A DNA stretch of 64,000 nt from Kineosporia succinea (lineage in GTDB: Bacteria > Actinomycetota > Actinomycetes > Actinomycetales > Kineosporiaceae): assembly GCF_030811555.1 (NCBI RefSeq), contig NZ_JAUSQZ010000001.1, positions 3,221,241-3,285,240 of the forward strand, written 5' to 3'. Positions within the stretch are counted from its first letter, which is position 1. Every line of letters starts with the position of its first letter. Shown here one piece after another: positions 27,203-35,627 of the stretch. The notes under the pieces were generated by a model. It was not told the DNA's origin. It did no database searches and worked only from the letters and a program-made list of their open reading frames with translations. The position numbers were made by a program, and so were the translations under genes.

Positions 27203-27769
27203 ATGTCATCACCCGGACGGCGCTGGATCCTCGCGGTCGGCGCCACTGCTCTACTGGCGCTGACCGGTTGCTCCGGCTCGTCCTCGTCGGGCGGTGAGGC
27301 CGTGGACGGCGGCGCCGTCCAGGTCATCCCGGCCTCCGACCGCAAGTCACCGATCGAGATGTCGGGCACCACGGTCGACGGTGAGCAGCTGAACATCGCC
27401 ACGCTGCGCGGCAAACCGCTCGTCATGAACGTCTGGGGCTCGTGGTGCGGTCCGTGCCGCACCGAGGCCCCGGCGCTCGAAGAGGCCTACAACGAGCTGA
27501 AAGACACCACGAACTTCGTCGGGATGGCGTTCCGGGACACGAAGACCGGCGCCAAGAACCACGAGAAGGAGTTCGGCATCACCTACCCGAGTCTCTACGA
27601 CGAGGGTGATCTGCTGCTGAACCTCAACGGGGCCGTGACCTCGCAGTCGATCCCCGTCACCCTGATCCTCGACTCGCAGGGCCGGATCGCCGGCCGCTAC
27701 GTCGGCATCGTCACCAAGGTGACGCTGATGGACATGGTCGAGGACATCGAGGGGGACAGCGCCGCATGA
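27203..27769 (+). CDS. TlpA/ResA-type thioredoxin-like lipoprotein
   Basis: Extracytoplasmic thiol-disulfide reductase that probably keeps apocytochrome c cysteines reduced. The 188-aa protein starts with a lipoprotein signal peptide (hydrophobic core, lipobox LTGC with Cys23), a Ser/Gly linker, then a redoxin domain with WGSWCGPC (C82, C85) and cis-Pro in SIPVTLIL. The ATG at 27203 directly precedes the signal peptide, 5 bp after the previous stop. It overlaps ccdA, the membrane donor of its electrons. Confidence 0.93.
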   Translation: MSSPGRRWILAVGATALLALTGCSGSSSSGGEAVDGGAVQVIPASDRKSPIEMSGTTVDGEQLNIATLRGKPLVMNVWGSWCGPCRTEAPALEEAYNELKDTTNFVGMAFRDTKTGAKNHEKEFGITYPSLYDEGDLLLNLNGAVTSQSIPVTLILDSQGRIAGRYVGIVTKVTLMDMVEDIEGDSAA

Positions 27770-28500
27770 CCGGCACGGTGCTGAACGGGCCTCTGCTGCT
27801 GGCCGTCCCGATCGCGATCCTCGCGGGACTGGTCTCCTTCGCCTCCCCCTGCGTGCTGCCGCTGGTGCCCGGCTACCTGGGCTACGTCACCGGCCTCACC
27901 GGGGAGGACCTGGAACAGCAGCGCCGCAGCCGGATGGTGCTCGGCGTGCTCCTGTTCATCGCCGGCTTCACCGCGGTCTTCGTGACCATGGGCTGGGTGG
28001 CGGGAGCGGTCGGGCGCTCGCTGCTGGAGTACAACGACGTGATCACCCGGGTGCTGGGCGGCGTCACGATCGTGCTCGGCCTGGTCTTCGCCGGGTTCCT
28101 GCCCGGCCTGGCCACGGAGAGGCGGCTCAGTTTCCGGCCCACCGCCGGCCTGATCGGCGCCCCGCTGCTGGGCGTGGTGTTCGGCCTCGGCTGGACCCCG
28201 TGCATCGGCCCCACGCTCACCGCGATCGTGTCCATGTCGAGCGGTTTCGGCGACGCGAAGCGAGGCGGGCTGCTGGCTTTCGCCTACTGCATCGGCCTGG
28301 GCCTGCCGTTCCTGCTCGCCGCGCTGGCCTACCGCCGGGCCACCACGGCCTTCGGTGTGCTGCGCCGGCACCGGGTGGCCATCAACCGCTTCGGCGGGGC
28401 CATGCTGGTGCTGATCGGCGTGATGCTCGTGTCCGGTCTGTGGGGGCACCTGATCGCCGGCAGCCAGGGCTTCATCACCGGCTTCCAGTTGGCGGTCTGA
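27766..28500 (+). CDS. ccdA: Cytochrome c biogenesis protein CcdA
   Basis: Six-helix membrane protein of the DsbD/CcdA family that carries reducing power from cytosolic thioredoxin to the TlpA/ResA-like lipoprotein. The 244-aa protein keeps the two signature cysteines: SPCVLPLVPGYLGYVTG in the first helix region and GWTPCIGPTL in the fourth. ATG start overlaps the tlpA-like stop (ATGA). It belongs to the tlpA-ccdA-resB-ccsB System II operon. Confidence 0.95.
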   Translation: MTGTVLNGPLLLAVPIAILAGLVSFASPCVLPLVPGYLGYVTGLTGEDLEQQRRSRMVLGVLLFIAGFTAVFVTMGWVAGAVGRSLLEYNDVITRVLGGVTIVLGLVFAGFLPGLATERRLSFRPTAGLIGAPLLGVVFGLGWTPCIGPTLTAIVSMSSGFGDAKRGGLLAFAYCIGLGLPFLLAALAYRRATTAFGVLRRHRVAINRFGGAMLVLIGVMLVSGLWGHLIAGSQGFITGFQLAV

Positions 28501-28502
28501 CC

Positions 28503-30290
28503 ATGAGTGTCGACGACGAGATCGAGCTGAGGCCGGGCCAGAAGGGCAAGATGCCCCGGCTCTCCGAGAAGCAGCCCGTGGCCCAGCCCCGGCTCGGGTT
28601 CATCGGCTGGCTGCGCTGGATGTGGCGTCAGCTCACCAGCATGCGCACCGCCCTGATCCTGCTCATGCTGCTGGCCCTGGCCGCGGTGCCGGGTTCGCTC
28701 ATCCCGCAGACCCGCATCGACCCGTCCAAGGTCAGCGCGTTCGTGGAAGACCACCCCGATCTGACGCCCTGGGTGCGCCGGCTCGACGGGTTCGACGTCT
28801 ACGGCTCGCCCTGGTTCAGCGCGATCTACCTGCTGCTGTTCATCTCGCTGATCGGCTGTGTGGTCCCGCGCACCCGGCAGCAGTTCAAGGCGCTGCGGGC
28901 GAAACCGCCCAAGGCCCCGCGCCGCCTGGAGCGGATGCCGGTCCACGCCACCACGCACACCACCGCCGGGGCCGACGAGGTGCTCGCGCAGGCCCGCAAG
29001 GCCCTGCGCCGCAAGCGCTACCGGGTGCACGCGCACGACGGGCAGACCCTGTCGGCCGACCGCGGCATGCTCAGCGAGACCGGCAACCTCCTCTTCCACC
29101 TCTCACTCGTCGGCCTGCTCGCGGCGATGGCGATCGGCTCGTTCATCAGCTACTCGGGCCAGAGCGTGGTCGTGGTCGGCGAGAAGTGGTCGAACACGCT
29201 GCCGCAGTACGACACCTTCGAGGGGGGCCGGTCGGTCGGGTCCGACGACCTCACGCCCTACTCGTTCACGCTGAAGAGCTTCACGGCCGACTTCGACGAC
29301 CAGGCCGACGGCAACCAGTTCGGCGCGGCCCGTGACTTCGAGGCCAAGGTCGACGTGGTTCCCGAGCCGGGCGCGAAGGCCGAGGAGCGCAGCATCCGGG
29401 TGAACGACCCGCTCGACGTGAACGGCTCCCGGGTGTTCCTGGTGGGCAACGGCTACGCCCCGGAGATCACCGTGCACGACGGTGAGGGCAACGAGGTCTG
29501 GTCGGGGGCGGTGCCGTTCCTGTCCACCGACTCGAACTACACCTCCACCGGCGTGGTGAAGATGGCCGGCGCCAAGCCCGAGCAGCTCGGCCTGTTCGCG
29601 ATCTTCCTGCCGACGGCGAGCACCGACCCGGTCACCGGAGCCGAGATCTCGGTCTTCCCCGACGACAACAACCCCCGCATGCAGGTCTACGCGTACACCG
29701 GTGACCTCGGCCTGGACGACGGGGTGGGCCAGTCGGTCTACGTGCTCGACCAGAGCAAGCTGGAACAGGTCAAGGACGCCGACGGCAAGCAGTTCACCCA
29801 GACCATCGGCGTCGGCGACACGCTCACCCTGCCCGGAGGCAACGGCACGGTGACGCTCGACGGCGTCACCCGGTACGTCGCGCTCGACGTGCGCTACGAC
29901 CCGACGAAGATGTACGTGCTCGTCTTCGCCCTGATGGCGCTGTTCGGCGTGACCGCCTCCCTGTTCGTGCGTCGCCGGCGGGTGTGGTTCCGGGTCACGA
30001 CGTCGGACGCGGGGCTCACCACGGTGGGCATCGGCGGCCTGTCGCGCACCGAGGACACGCAACTCGCGGACGAGGTGCGTAGCCTGCTGACGGCCGCGGT
30101 ACCCGACCGGGTCGATCCCCCGAGGGCTGAGACCGGTGTCCTGGACGACACCGGGACCGCCGAGAACGACGAGACCGCCGGCAGCCCTGAAGCCGGCCCC
30201 CAGACCAGCACCGAGAGGCCCGGTACCGCGGGCGACAACACGAGCGAGAGGCCGGCGAGCAGCGACACGGCGCCGGGCGAAGGAGTCTGA
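28503..30290 (+). CDS. resB: Cytochrome c biogenesis protein ResB (Ccs1)
   Basis: Partner of CcsB in the System II cytochrome c synthase, exporting heme and attaching it to apocytochromes. The 595-aa membrane protein has three N-terminal membrane segments (near 45-65, 100-120 and 195-215), a long extracytoplasmic beta-rich domain (about 220-470) and a final membrane helix near 480-500 (LVFALMALFGVTASLFV). About 90 residues of acidic low-complexity tail follow. ATG 28503 is 2 bp after the ccdA stop; ATG starts further upstream lie within ccdA. Confidence 0.94.
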   Translation: MSVDDEIELRPGQKGKMPRLSEKQPVAQPRLGFIGWLRWMWRQLTSMRTALILLMLLALAAVPGSLIPQTRIDPSKVSAFVEDHPDLTPWVRRLDGFDVYGSPWFSAIYLLLFISLIGCVVPRTRQQFKALRAKPPKAPRRLERMPVHATTHTTAGADEVLAQARKALRRKRYRVHAHDGQTLSADRGMLSETGNLLFHLSLVGLLAAMAIGSFISYSGQSVVVVGEKWSNTLPQYDTFEGGRSVGSDDLTPYSFTLKSFTADFDDQADGNQFGAARDFEAKVDVVPEPGAKAEERSIRVNDPLDVNGSRVFLVGNGYAPEITVHDGEGNEVWSGAVPFLSTDSNYTSTGVVKMAGAKPEQLGLFAIFLPTASTDPVTGAEISVFPDDNNPRMQVYAYTGDLGLDDGVGQSVYVLDQSKLEQVKDADGKQFTQTIGVGDTLTLPGGNGTVTLDGVTRYVALDVRYDPTKMYVLVFALMALFGVTASLFVRRRRVWFRVTTSDAGLTTVGIGGLSRTEDTQLADEVRSLLTAAVPDRVDPPRAETGVLDDTGTAENDETAGSPEAGPQTSTERPGTAGDNTSERPASSDTAPGEGV

Positions 30291-30291
30291 C

Positions 30292-31293
30292 GTGGGCGTC
30301 AACGAGAACCTGGCGCAACTGAGCAACAACCTGATCTATTCGGCGATGGCGGCCTACGCGGTCGCGCTGATCGCCTTCGCGATCGACCTGTCAGGACGAG
30401 GCCGGGTGATGAACGCGGCCCGGAGCAACGAGGAACTGGTCGGCGCCGGCGTGGTGGTGAGCGGTCCGGGGGCCGGGGGCACCGAGCTGCCCCGCACCTC
30501 GCTGGCGGCCGGTGACAAGCCGACCGAGCGGCGTCAGACCGTGGCCATCGCGGTCATGGTCTCGTGGGTGGCCCTGGCCCTGCACCTGGCGGGCGTCGTG
30601 CTGCGCGGCCTCTCGGTCGAGCGCGTGCCGTGGGGCAACATGTACGAGTTCTCGATCAGTGGCTCGGTCGTGGTGACCGCGGTCTACCTGCTCGCGCTCT
30701 GGCAGGTCGACCTGCGCTTCCTGGGTACCTTCGTGATCGGCCCGGTGCTGCTCACCCTCGGCCTGGCCGTGGCGGTCTTCTACACCGACGCCGCCCAGCT
30801 GGTGCCTGCCCTGCAGAGCACCTGGCTGATCATTCACGTGTCGGTCGCCTTCGTGGCCTCGGCGCTGTTCGTGCTCGGCTTCTCGCTCACGGTCCTGCAA
30901 CTCGTGCAGGACCGCCGGGAGTCGCTGGCCGCCGCGGGCAGGCCCCCGGCGCGGGGCGCCTTCATGGAGAAGCTGCCCACCTCCGGCGTGCTCGACCGCA
31001 CGTCGTACCGGCTCTACGCGGTGGCGTTCCCGCTGTGGACCTTCACCCTGATGGCCGGGGCGATCTGGGCCGAGAAGGCCTGGGGCCGCTACTGGAACTG
31101 GGACCCGAAGGAGATCTGGAGCTTCGTCATCTGGGTCGCCTACGCCGCGTACCTGCACGCCCGCGCCACCCGCGGCTGGGACGGGCGCCGGGCCGCCTAC
31201 CTGGCCTGTGTCGCGTTCTTCTGCCTGATGTTCAACTGGTTCGGCGTGAACATCTTCTTCTCCGGCCTGCACTCGTACGCCGACGTGGGCTAG
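30292..31293 (+). CDS. ccsB: Cytochrome c synthase subunit CcsB (CcsA family)
   Basis: Heme-handling subunit of the System II cytochrome c synthase. The 333-aa polytopic protein contains the tryptophan-rich WWD-type motif WGRYWNWDPKEIWS at about residues 264-277 and conserved histidines in loop regions (for example LIIHVSVAF and the C-terminal LHSYADVG). The GTG at 30292 follows the resB stop by one base and has a Shine-Dalgarno GAAGGAG. It is the last gene of the operon, ended by a strong terminator. Confidence 0.95.
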   Translation: MGVNENLAQLSNNLIYSAMAAYAVALIAFAIDLSGRGRVMNAARSNEELVGAGVVVSGPGAGGTELPRTSLAAGDKPTERRQTVAIAVMVSWVALALHLAGVVLRGLSVERVPWGNMYEFSISGSVVVTAVYLLALWQVDLRFLGTFVIGPVLLTLGLAVAVFYTDAAQLVPALQSTWLIIHVSVAFVASALFVLGFSLTVLQLVQDRRESLAAAGRPPARGAFMEKLPTSGVLDRTSYRLYAVAFPLWTFTLMAGAIWAEKAWGRYWNWDPKEIWSFVIWVAYAAYLHARATRGWDGRRAAYLACVAFFCLMFNWFGVNIFFSGLHSYADVG

Positions 31294-31309
31294 GAGCTCC
31301 GCAAAGCCG

Positions 31310-31352
31310 ATGAGGGACGACGTGGTGACCACGTCGTCCCTCATTCGCTTTT
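31310..31352 (+). terminator. Intrinsic terminator of the cytochrome c operon
   Basis: A perfect 16-bp stem (31310-31325 and 31329-31344) with a 3-nt TGA loop is followed by a short T-run (TCGCTTTT). It is the most classical Rho-independent terminator in the window. Confidence 0.95.
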
Positions 31353-31406
31353 GCCCCGGTCACCACCAGGAGAGCGGGGCCCGGGAGGACCACCTACCAT
31401 TGGTCA

Positions 31407-31697
31407 ATGGCCAGAGTTCTGTTCGTGCTCGCGGCAATCGGTGTCACCGTCTACGCCGCCATCGACTGTCTGCAGAGCAGTGACGACGACATCCGCACCC
31501 TGCCCAAGCCGCTGTGGCTGCTGCTCATCGTGGCCCTGCCGCTGCTGGGCGGGATGATCTGGATCCTGTTCGGGCGTCAGTCGTCGCCGGGCAACCAGCC
31601 GCCGCGCCGTCTGCGCTCGACCGGTCCCGACGACGACCCCGACTTCCTGCGCAACCTCGACGTGCGCAAGCCGCGTCCCGACGACAAGGACAAGTGA
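31407..31697 (+). CDS. PLDc_N-domain small membrane protein
   Basis: A 96-aa protein with two membrane segments (about 4-20 and 36-56, the second ending GGMIWILFGR) and a charged cytoplasmic tail with GPDDDPDF. The two-helix unit matches the PLDc_N (phospholipase D nuclease N-terminal) domain without any nuclease. Function unknown. ATG 31407 has TACCAT (31395-31400) 6 nt upstream, so leaderless. A second PLDc_N-like gene with the same GPDDDPDF motif lies at 45372-45761. Confidence 0.8.
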   Translation: MARVLFVLAAIGVTVYAAIDCLQSSDDDIRTLPKPLWLLLIVALPLLGGMIWILFGRQSSPGNQPPRRLRSTGPDDDPDFLRNLDVRKPRPDDKDK

Positions 31698-31703
31698 GGG
31701 GTT

Positions 31704-34310
31704 CTACTTCTCCGTCCGCAGCCGCAGCTCGCGGGGCATGCGCAGGGTGAGCAGGTTGGTCACGTCCTGCGCCGACATCGGGCGGGCGATCGCGTGACCC
31801 TGCACGGCGTCCGCGCCGATCCGCCGGGCTCCCTCCAGCTGGCCGGAGGTCGAGACCGACGCGCAGATCACCTGCAGGCCGAGCGAGTGGCACAGCTGGG
31901 CCGCGGCCCGGGCCACGTCGTCACCCTCGCCGGTGCCGTCGAGCTCGGTGGCCAGCCGGCCGTCGAGCTTCACCGCGCTGATCGGCAGCCGGCGCAGCAT
32001 CGTCAGTGAGGTGCCGCTGGTGCCGAAGTCGGCCAGCGCCACCGAGATCCCGAGCGAGCGCAGCATCCCGAGCGTCACCAGGGCCTGCTCCGACTCCACC
32101 AGCTGCCCGGCGCCGACCTGCAGCACCAGCGACGCGGCGGACAGGCCGCGGATGGCCAGCTGGGCCGCCACCTCGTGGGCGAAGTCCGCGTCCTCGAGCT
32201 GGGCCGGAGACAGGCTGACCCAGACCTGCTCGACGTCCACGCCCTCGTGCCGCCAGATCACCAGCGCGGCCAGGGCCCGGTTGATCGTCTGCAGGCCGAG
32301 CGTCACGCCCAGGCCGAGTTCGTCGGCCAGCGGCACGAAGGTCTCCGGGGAGACCACCACCCCGTCCTGGCGCCGCCAGCGCGGCAGGGCCTGCGCCCCG
32401 GCGATCCGGTCGTCGTCGTCCACCCCGGTGCCCAGGGCCAGCAACGGCTGGAAGTCGACCTCGATCAGGCCCATCCGCACCGCGTGCCGCAGCTCCTGCT
32501 CCAGGCCGGCCCGCATCAGGCTGCGCGCCCGCTCGGCCCGGTCGAACATCGCCCACCGGCCGCGGCCCCCGCGCCGGGCCGCGCGCACGGCCTCGTCGGC
32601 GGCCTGCAGCAGGTCCTCGGCGGTGATCAGGCCCGGCCCGGAGACCGCGCCCCCGAGCGAGCAGGACAGGCTGAGCTCACGGGCCCCGGCCAGCACCGGC
32701 TCGTCCATCAGCCGGGAGATCACCCGGGCCACGTCGGCGCAGGTGTCGGCGTTCGGCGGGAGGACGTCGTCGGTGACGACCACGGCGAACTGCCGGCGCG
32801 CCACCCGGGCCACCAGGTAGCCGTCGAAACCCTCGGCGATGCGCAGGCCCACCTGGGTGGCCAGGTCGTCGGCGACGGTCGCGCCCAGGCTGTCGGCCAG
32901 GTCGTCGAAGCGGTCGAGCTCGGCCAGCACCAGCCCGACCGGCGGCGGGGTGCTGCCGTGGGTGAGCGGGTCGGCGGTGGACAGGGTCAGGGCCAGGGCC
33001 CGCAGCAGGCCGTCGCGGTTGGGCAGCCCGGTCGTCGGGTCGATCGACGAGGACGCGGCCAGCGCGGCGGTCTCGGCGCGGGCCCGGCGCTCGCCGGCCT
33101 GGGCGGCGGAGGCCGCTCCCGTCAGGCGTCGGCGGGTGGTCGTGGAGGTCAGGCCGACCAGGGCGGCCACCAGAACGCCGGAGCCGAGCGCGATCTGGAT
33201 GCCGACGGCCGGGTGGTTGCCCGGGTCGGCCAGCAGGTGCAGCACCCGGCCGGGCCCGTCGGACAGGGTGCGTCCGGTCAGGGCCCCGGCCAGCGAGAGC
33301 ACGGCCAGGCCGGTGACGAGCCAGCCGGCCACCGGGCCGACCATCAGCGGGTACGAGGCCACCGTGCCGAGGGCGATCACCAGCGAGACCGGGGTCATCG
33401 CGGAGTCGAGCACGGGCAGGGCGGCGGCGGTGCCGAGCAGGGCGGCGGCGCGCAGCACCCGGGCGGTGGTGAAACCGGGCAGCAGCAGCGCCAGCAGGCC
33501 GGCGGCGGGCACGGCGGCGAGGGCCAGCCAGACCGCGGGCGGTGCGGCGACGGCCCAGGCGGTGGCCCCGGCGATGAGCGAGAGGACGAACGTGAGCAGG
33601 GCTTCGGGGACGCGGCGGGGTTCGGTGACGGGGCGCGTCGCGGCCGGGCGGGCCGGGCTCAGGTCGACGTTGGCCCCGGCCTGGTCCGGTCCGGCCAGGG
33701 TGGTCCGGGTGATGAGACGCAGCCCGGTGCGCGGGGTCTGCGGGCCGGCCTGCCCGGCCTGCCCGAGCTGCCCGGACGTGGGGTCCGGCGGCGGCAGCAC
33801 CGGGTGGTGGATCAGCTTGGGGCCGTCGGACAGGTCGATCGCCATCGCCACGGGCTGGTCCCACTCGGCGGTGTCGTCCCGGTTCTCCTCGGGAGTCCCG
33901 TCCTCGGGAAGGTGACCCAGGAGCCGTGCCGCCGAAACGTCCTCAGGTGTGCCGGGTTTCTGCCGACCGGAGGCGGGACGCGGCCGGGGGAGGCCGCCGC
34001 GGACGGTGCCGGGCCGGGTCACCCCGAACGTCAGGGTGTCGAAACCGCACTCGCCGGACCGGGACTCGCCGTCGCGCAGCGGGTTGGGCACGGCCAGCGG
34101 AGGCGTCAGCAGCTTGTCGCCGTCGTGGTGGGTCACGGGTCCGCGAGCGCCGCGACCCGCCCGCCGCAGCCGGGCCCGCACCCGGGCACCGCGCCGTCTC
34201 CAGCTCCGCGACCGCCGGGACACCGCGGAGCCGCCGAACCCACCGCCGGGGCGCGCCGCGAGGTCGTCGCCCGCGGGCTCGCCGCCGGTGTTGGCTCCGA
34301 GAAGCGTCAT
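31704..34310 (-). CDS. Membrane GGDEF-EAL protein with both active sites degenerate
   Basis: An 868-aa protein: about 210 residues of Arg/Pro/Gly-rich, probably disordered sequence; several membrane segments (about 225-385); a GGDEF-type domain (about 420-590); and an EAL-type domain (about 605-860). The GGDEF signature is ARRQF (504-508), lacking the GG and acidic residues needed for diguanylate cyclase. The EAL signature is QAL (640-642), and the DDFGTGYSS motif reads ADFGTSGTS, so metal ligands are missing. It probably binds a ligand or partner rather than making or breaking c-di-GMP. ATG 34310 has GGGAGA before it; a GTG at 34343 is an alternative. Confidence 0.85.
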   Translation of the reverse strand: MTLLGANTGGEPAGDDLAARPGGGFGGSAVSRRSRSWRRRGARVRARLRRAGRGARGPVTHHDGDKLLTPPLAVPNPLRDGESRSGECGFDTLTFGVTRPGTVRGGLPRPRPASGRQKPGTPEDVSAARLLGHLPEDGTPEENRDDTAEWDQPVAMAIDLSDGPKLIHHPVLPPPDPTSGQLGQAGQAGPQTPRTGLRLITRTTLAGPDQAGANVDLSPARPAATRPVTEPRRVPEALLTFVLSLIAGATAWAVAAPPAVWLALAAVPAAGLLALLLPGFTTARVLRAAALLGTAAALPVLDSAMTPVSLVIALGTVASYPLMVGPVAGWLVTGLAVLSLAGALTGRTLSDGPGRVLHLLADPGNHPAVGIQIALGSGVLVAALVGLTSTTTRRRLTGAASAAQAGERRARAETAALAASSSIDPTTGLPNRDGLLRALALTLSTADPLTHGSTPPPVGLVLAELDRFDDLADSLGATVADDLATQVGLRIAEGFDGYLVARVARRQFAVVVTDDVLPPNADTCADVARVISRLMDEPVLAGARELSLSCSLGGAVSGPGLITAEDLLQAADEAVRAARRGGRGRWAMFDRAERARSLMRAGLEQELRHAVRMGLIEVDFQPLLALGTGVDDDDRIAGAQALPRWRRQDGVVVSPETFVPLADELGLGVTLGLQTINRALAALVIWRHEGVDVEQVWVSLSPAQLEDADFAHEVAAQLAIRGLSAASLVLQVGAGQLVESEQALVTLGMLRSLGISVALADFGTSGTSLTMLRRLPISAVKLDGRLATELDGTGEGDDVARAAAQLCHSLGLQVICASVSTSGQLEGARRIGADAVQGHAIARPMSAQDVTNLLTLRMPRELRLRTEK

Positions 34311-34449
34311 GGTGTCTCCCTGCTGGCCGCCTGCGCGGGTCACCCGGACGGGCGAACGCTGTTGGGCTGTGCTTCGGCAGCGGGCGGGGAGATCTTGAAG
34401 TCCGGGAGCAGGTTCAGGGCGGGTGCACAGGCCGGGCTACCCTGGAACG

Positions 34450-34746
34450 GTGCATCTGGCTCTGATCAAGTACACCGCGATGCGGGTGGCGATCTTCGTG
34501 GTCGTCCTGATCCTGCTGGGGCTCGTCGCGGGCCGGAGCATCACCACGGTCGTGCTGGCCGCCGTGATCTCCCTGGCCCTGTCGTACCTGCTGCTGCAGG
34601 GGCCGCGGGCCCAGCTCACCGAGGCCATCACCGAGCGCACGGCGAACCGGCTCGACCGTCGGCGTGAAGGCCTCGACCGCTCCGACGACGAGATCGAGGA
34701 CGAGGCGGACGAGGCGTCCCGCTCAGGTGAGACCGGGCCCGGCTAG
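34450..34746 (+). CDS. DUF4229 small membrane protein
   Basis: A 98-aa protein with two membrane helices (about 10-29 and 33-52, YTAMRVAIFVVVLILLG and TTVVLAAVISLALSYLLL) and a charged Arg/Asp/Glu tail. This arrangement fits DUF4229, a family often found next to menA in actinomycetes (Rv0531 region). Function unknown. GTG 34450 has TACCCT (34438-34443) 6 nt upstream, so leaderless; an ATG at 34423 is in frame. Its stop codon overlaps the convergent menA stop in a shared CTAG. Confidence 0.8.
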   Translation: MHLALIKYTAMRVAIFVVVLILLGLVAGRSITTVVLAAVISLALSYLLLQGPRAQLTEAITERTANRLDRRREGLDRSDDEIEDEADEASRSGETGPG

Positions 34747-35624
34747 AAGGCCAGCCCCACGCCCATCAGCAGCGCCCACACCAGCCCGAGCCGGCCGGTG
34801 TCCCTGAGCGCGGGGATCAGGCCGAGCCCCTGGTTGCCGGCGGTCACGCACATCACCGGGCCGCGGGCCAGGGGCAGCGCGATCAGCGAGATCATCGTCC
34901 ACGGGTGCCACGGCCCGATCACCAGCGTGAGCACGAACGGCGTGGCGATCAGGAACACGTAGAACACCCGCGTGCTGCTGTCGCCGAGCTTCACCGCCAG
35001 CGTGTGCTTGCCGGTCACCGAGTCGGTCGGGATGTCGCGCAGGTTGTTGGCCACCAGCACCGCGCAGGCCAGCGAGCCCATCCCGACGGCCGCGCCGAAG
35101 CCGGAGCCGGAGATCGTGCCGACCTGGGTGTACATCGTGCCGAGCACCGCCACCAGGCCGAAGAAGACGAACACCGCGACCTCGCCGAAGCCGGAGTAGC
35201 CGTAGGGCTTCCGGCCTCCGGTGTAGTACCAGGCCGCGAGCACGCAGAGCACGCCGACCGCGAGCAGCCAGTACTGCCCGGCCAGCAGCACGAGCACCAG
35301 CCCGGCCACGCCCGCGACGCCGAAACAGGCGAACGCGGCCAGCTTGACCTGCGAGGGCGTGGCCGCGCGGGAGCCGGTGAGCCGGAACGGGCCGACCCGG
35401 TCGTCGTCGGTGCCGCGGATGCCGTCGGAGTAGTCGTTGGCGTAGTTCACGCCGATCTGCAGGGCCAGCGACACGATCAGGGCGAGCGCGGCCATGATCA
35501 GCTCGAGCGGGCCCCAGCCGAGGTCCTGGCCGATCGCCGCGCCGGTGCCGATCAGCACCGGGGCCACCGAGAGCGGGAGGGTCTTCAGGCGAGCGCCCTC
35601 GACCCATTGGGTTGCGGTGGCCAT
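34743..35624 (-). CDS. menA: 1,4-dihydroxy-2-naphthoate polyprenyltransferase
   Basis: Attaches the polyprenyl chain to dihydroxynaphthoate, giving demethylmenaquinone. The 293-aa UbiA-superfamily membrane protein has both Asp-rich motifs: NYANDYSDGIRGTDDD in the first and NNLRDIPTDSVTGKHT in the second cytoplasmic loop, with eight or nine helices. It lies 3 bp after menE on the same strand, so menE-menA are one transcript. Confidence 0.96.
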   Translation of the reverse strand: MATATQWVEGARLKTLPLSVAPVLIGTGAAIGQDLGWGPLELIMAALALIVSLALQIGVNYANDYSDGIRGTDDDRVGPFRLTGSRAATPSQVKLAAFACFGVAGVAGLVLVLLAGQYWLLAVGVLCVLAAWYYTGGRKPYGYSGFGEVAVFVFFGLVAVLGTMYTQVGTISGSGFGAAVGMGSLACAVLVANNLRDIPTDSVTGKHTLAVKLGDSSTRVFYVFLIATPFVLTLVIGPWHPWTMISLIALPLARGPVMCVTAGNQGLGLIPALRDTGRLGLVWALLMGVGLAF

Positions 35625-35627
35625 GGA

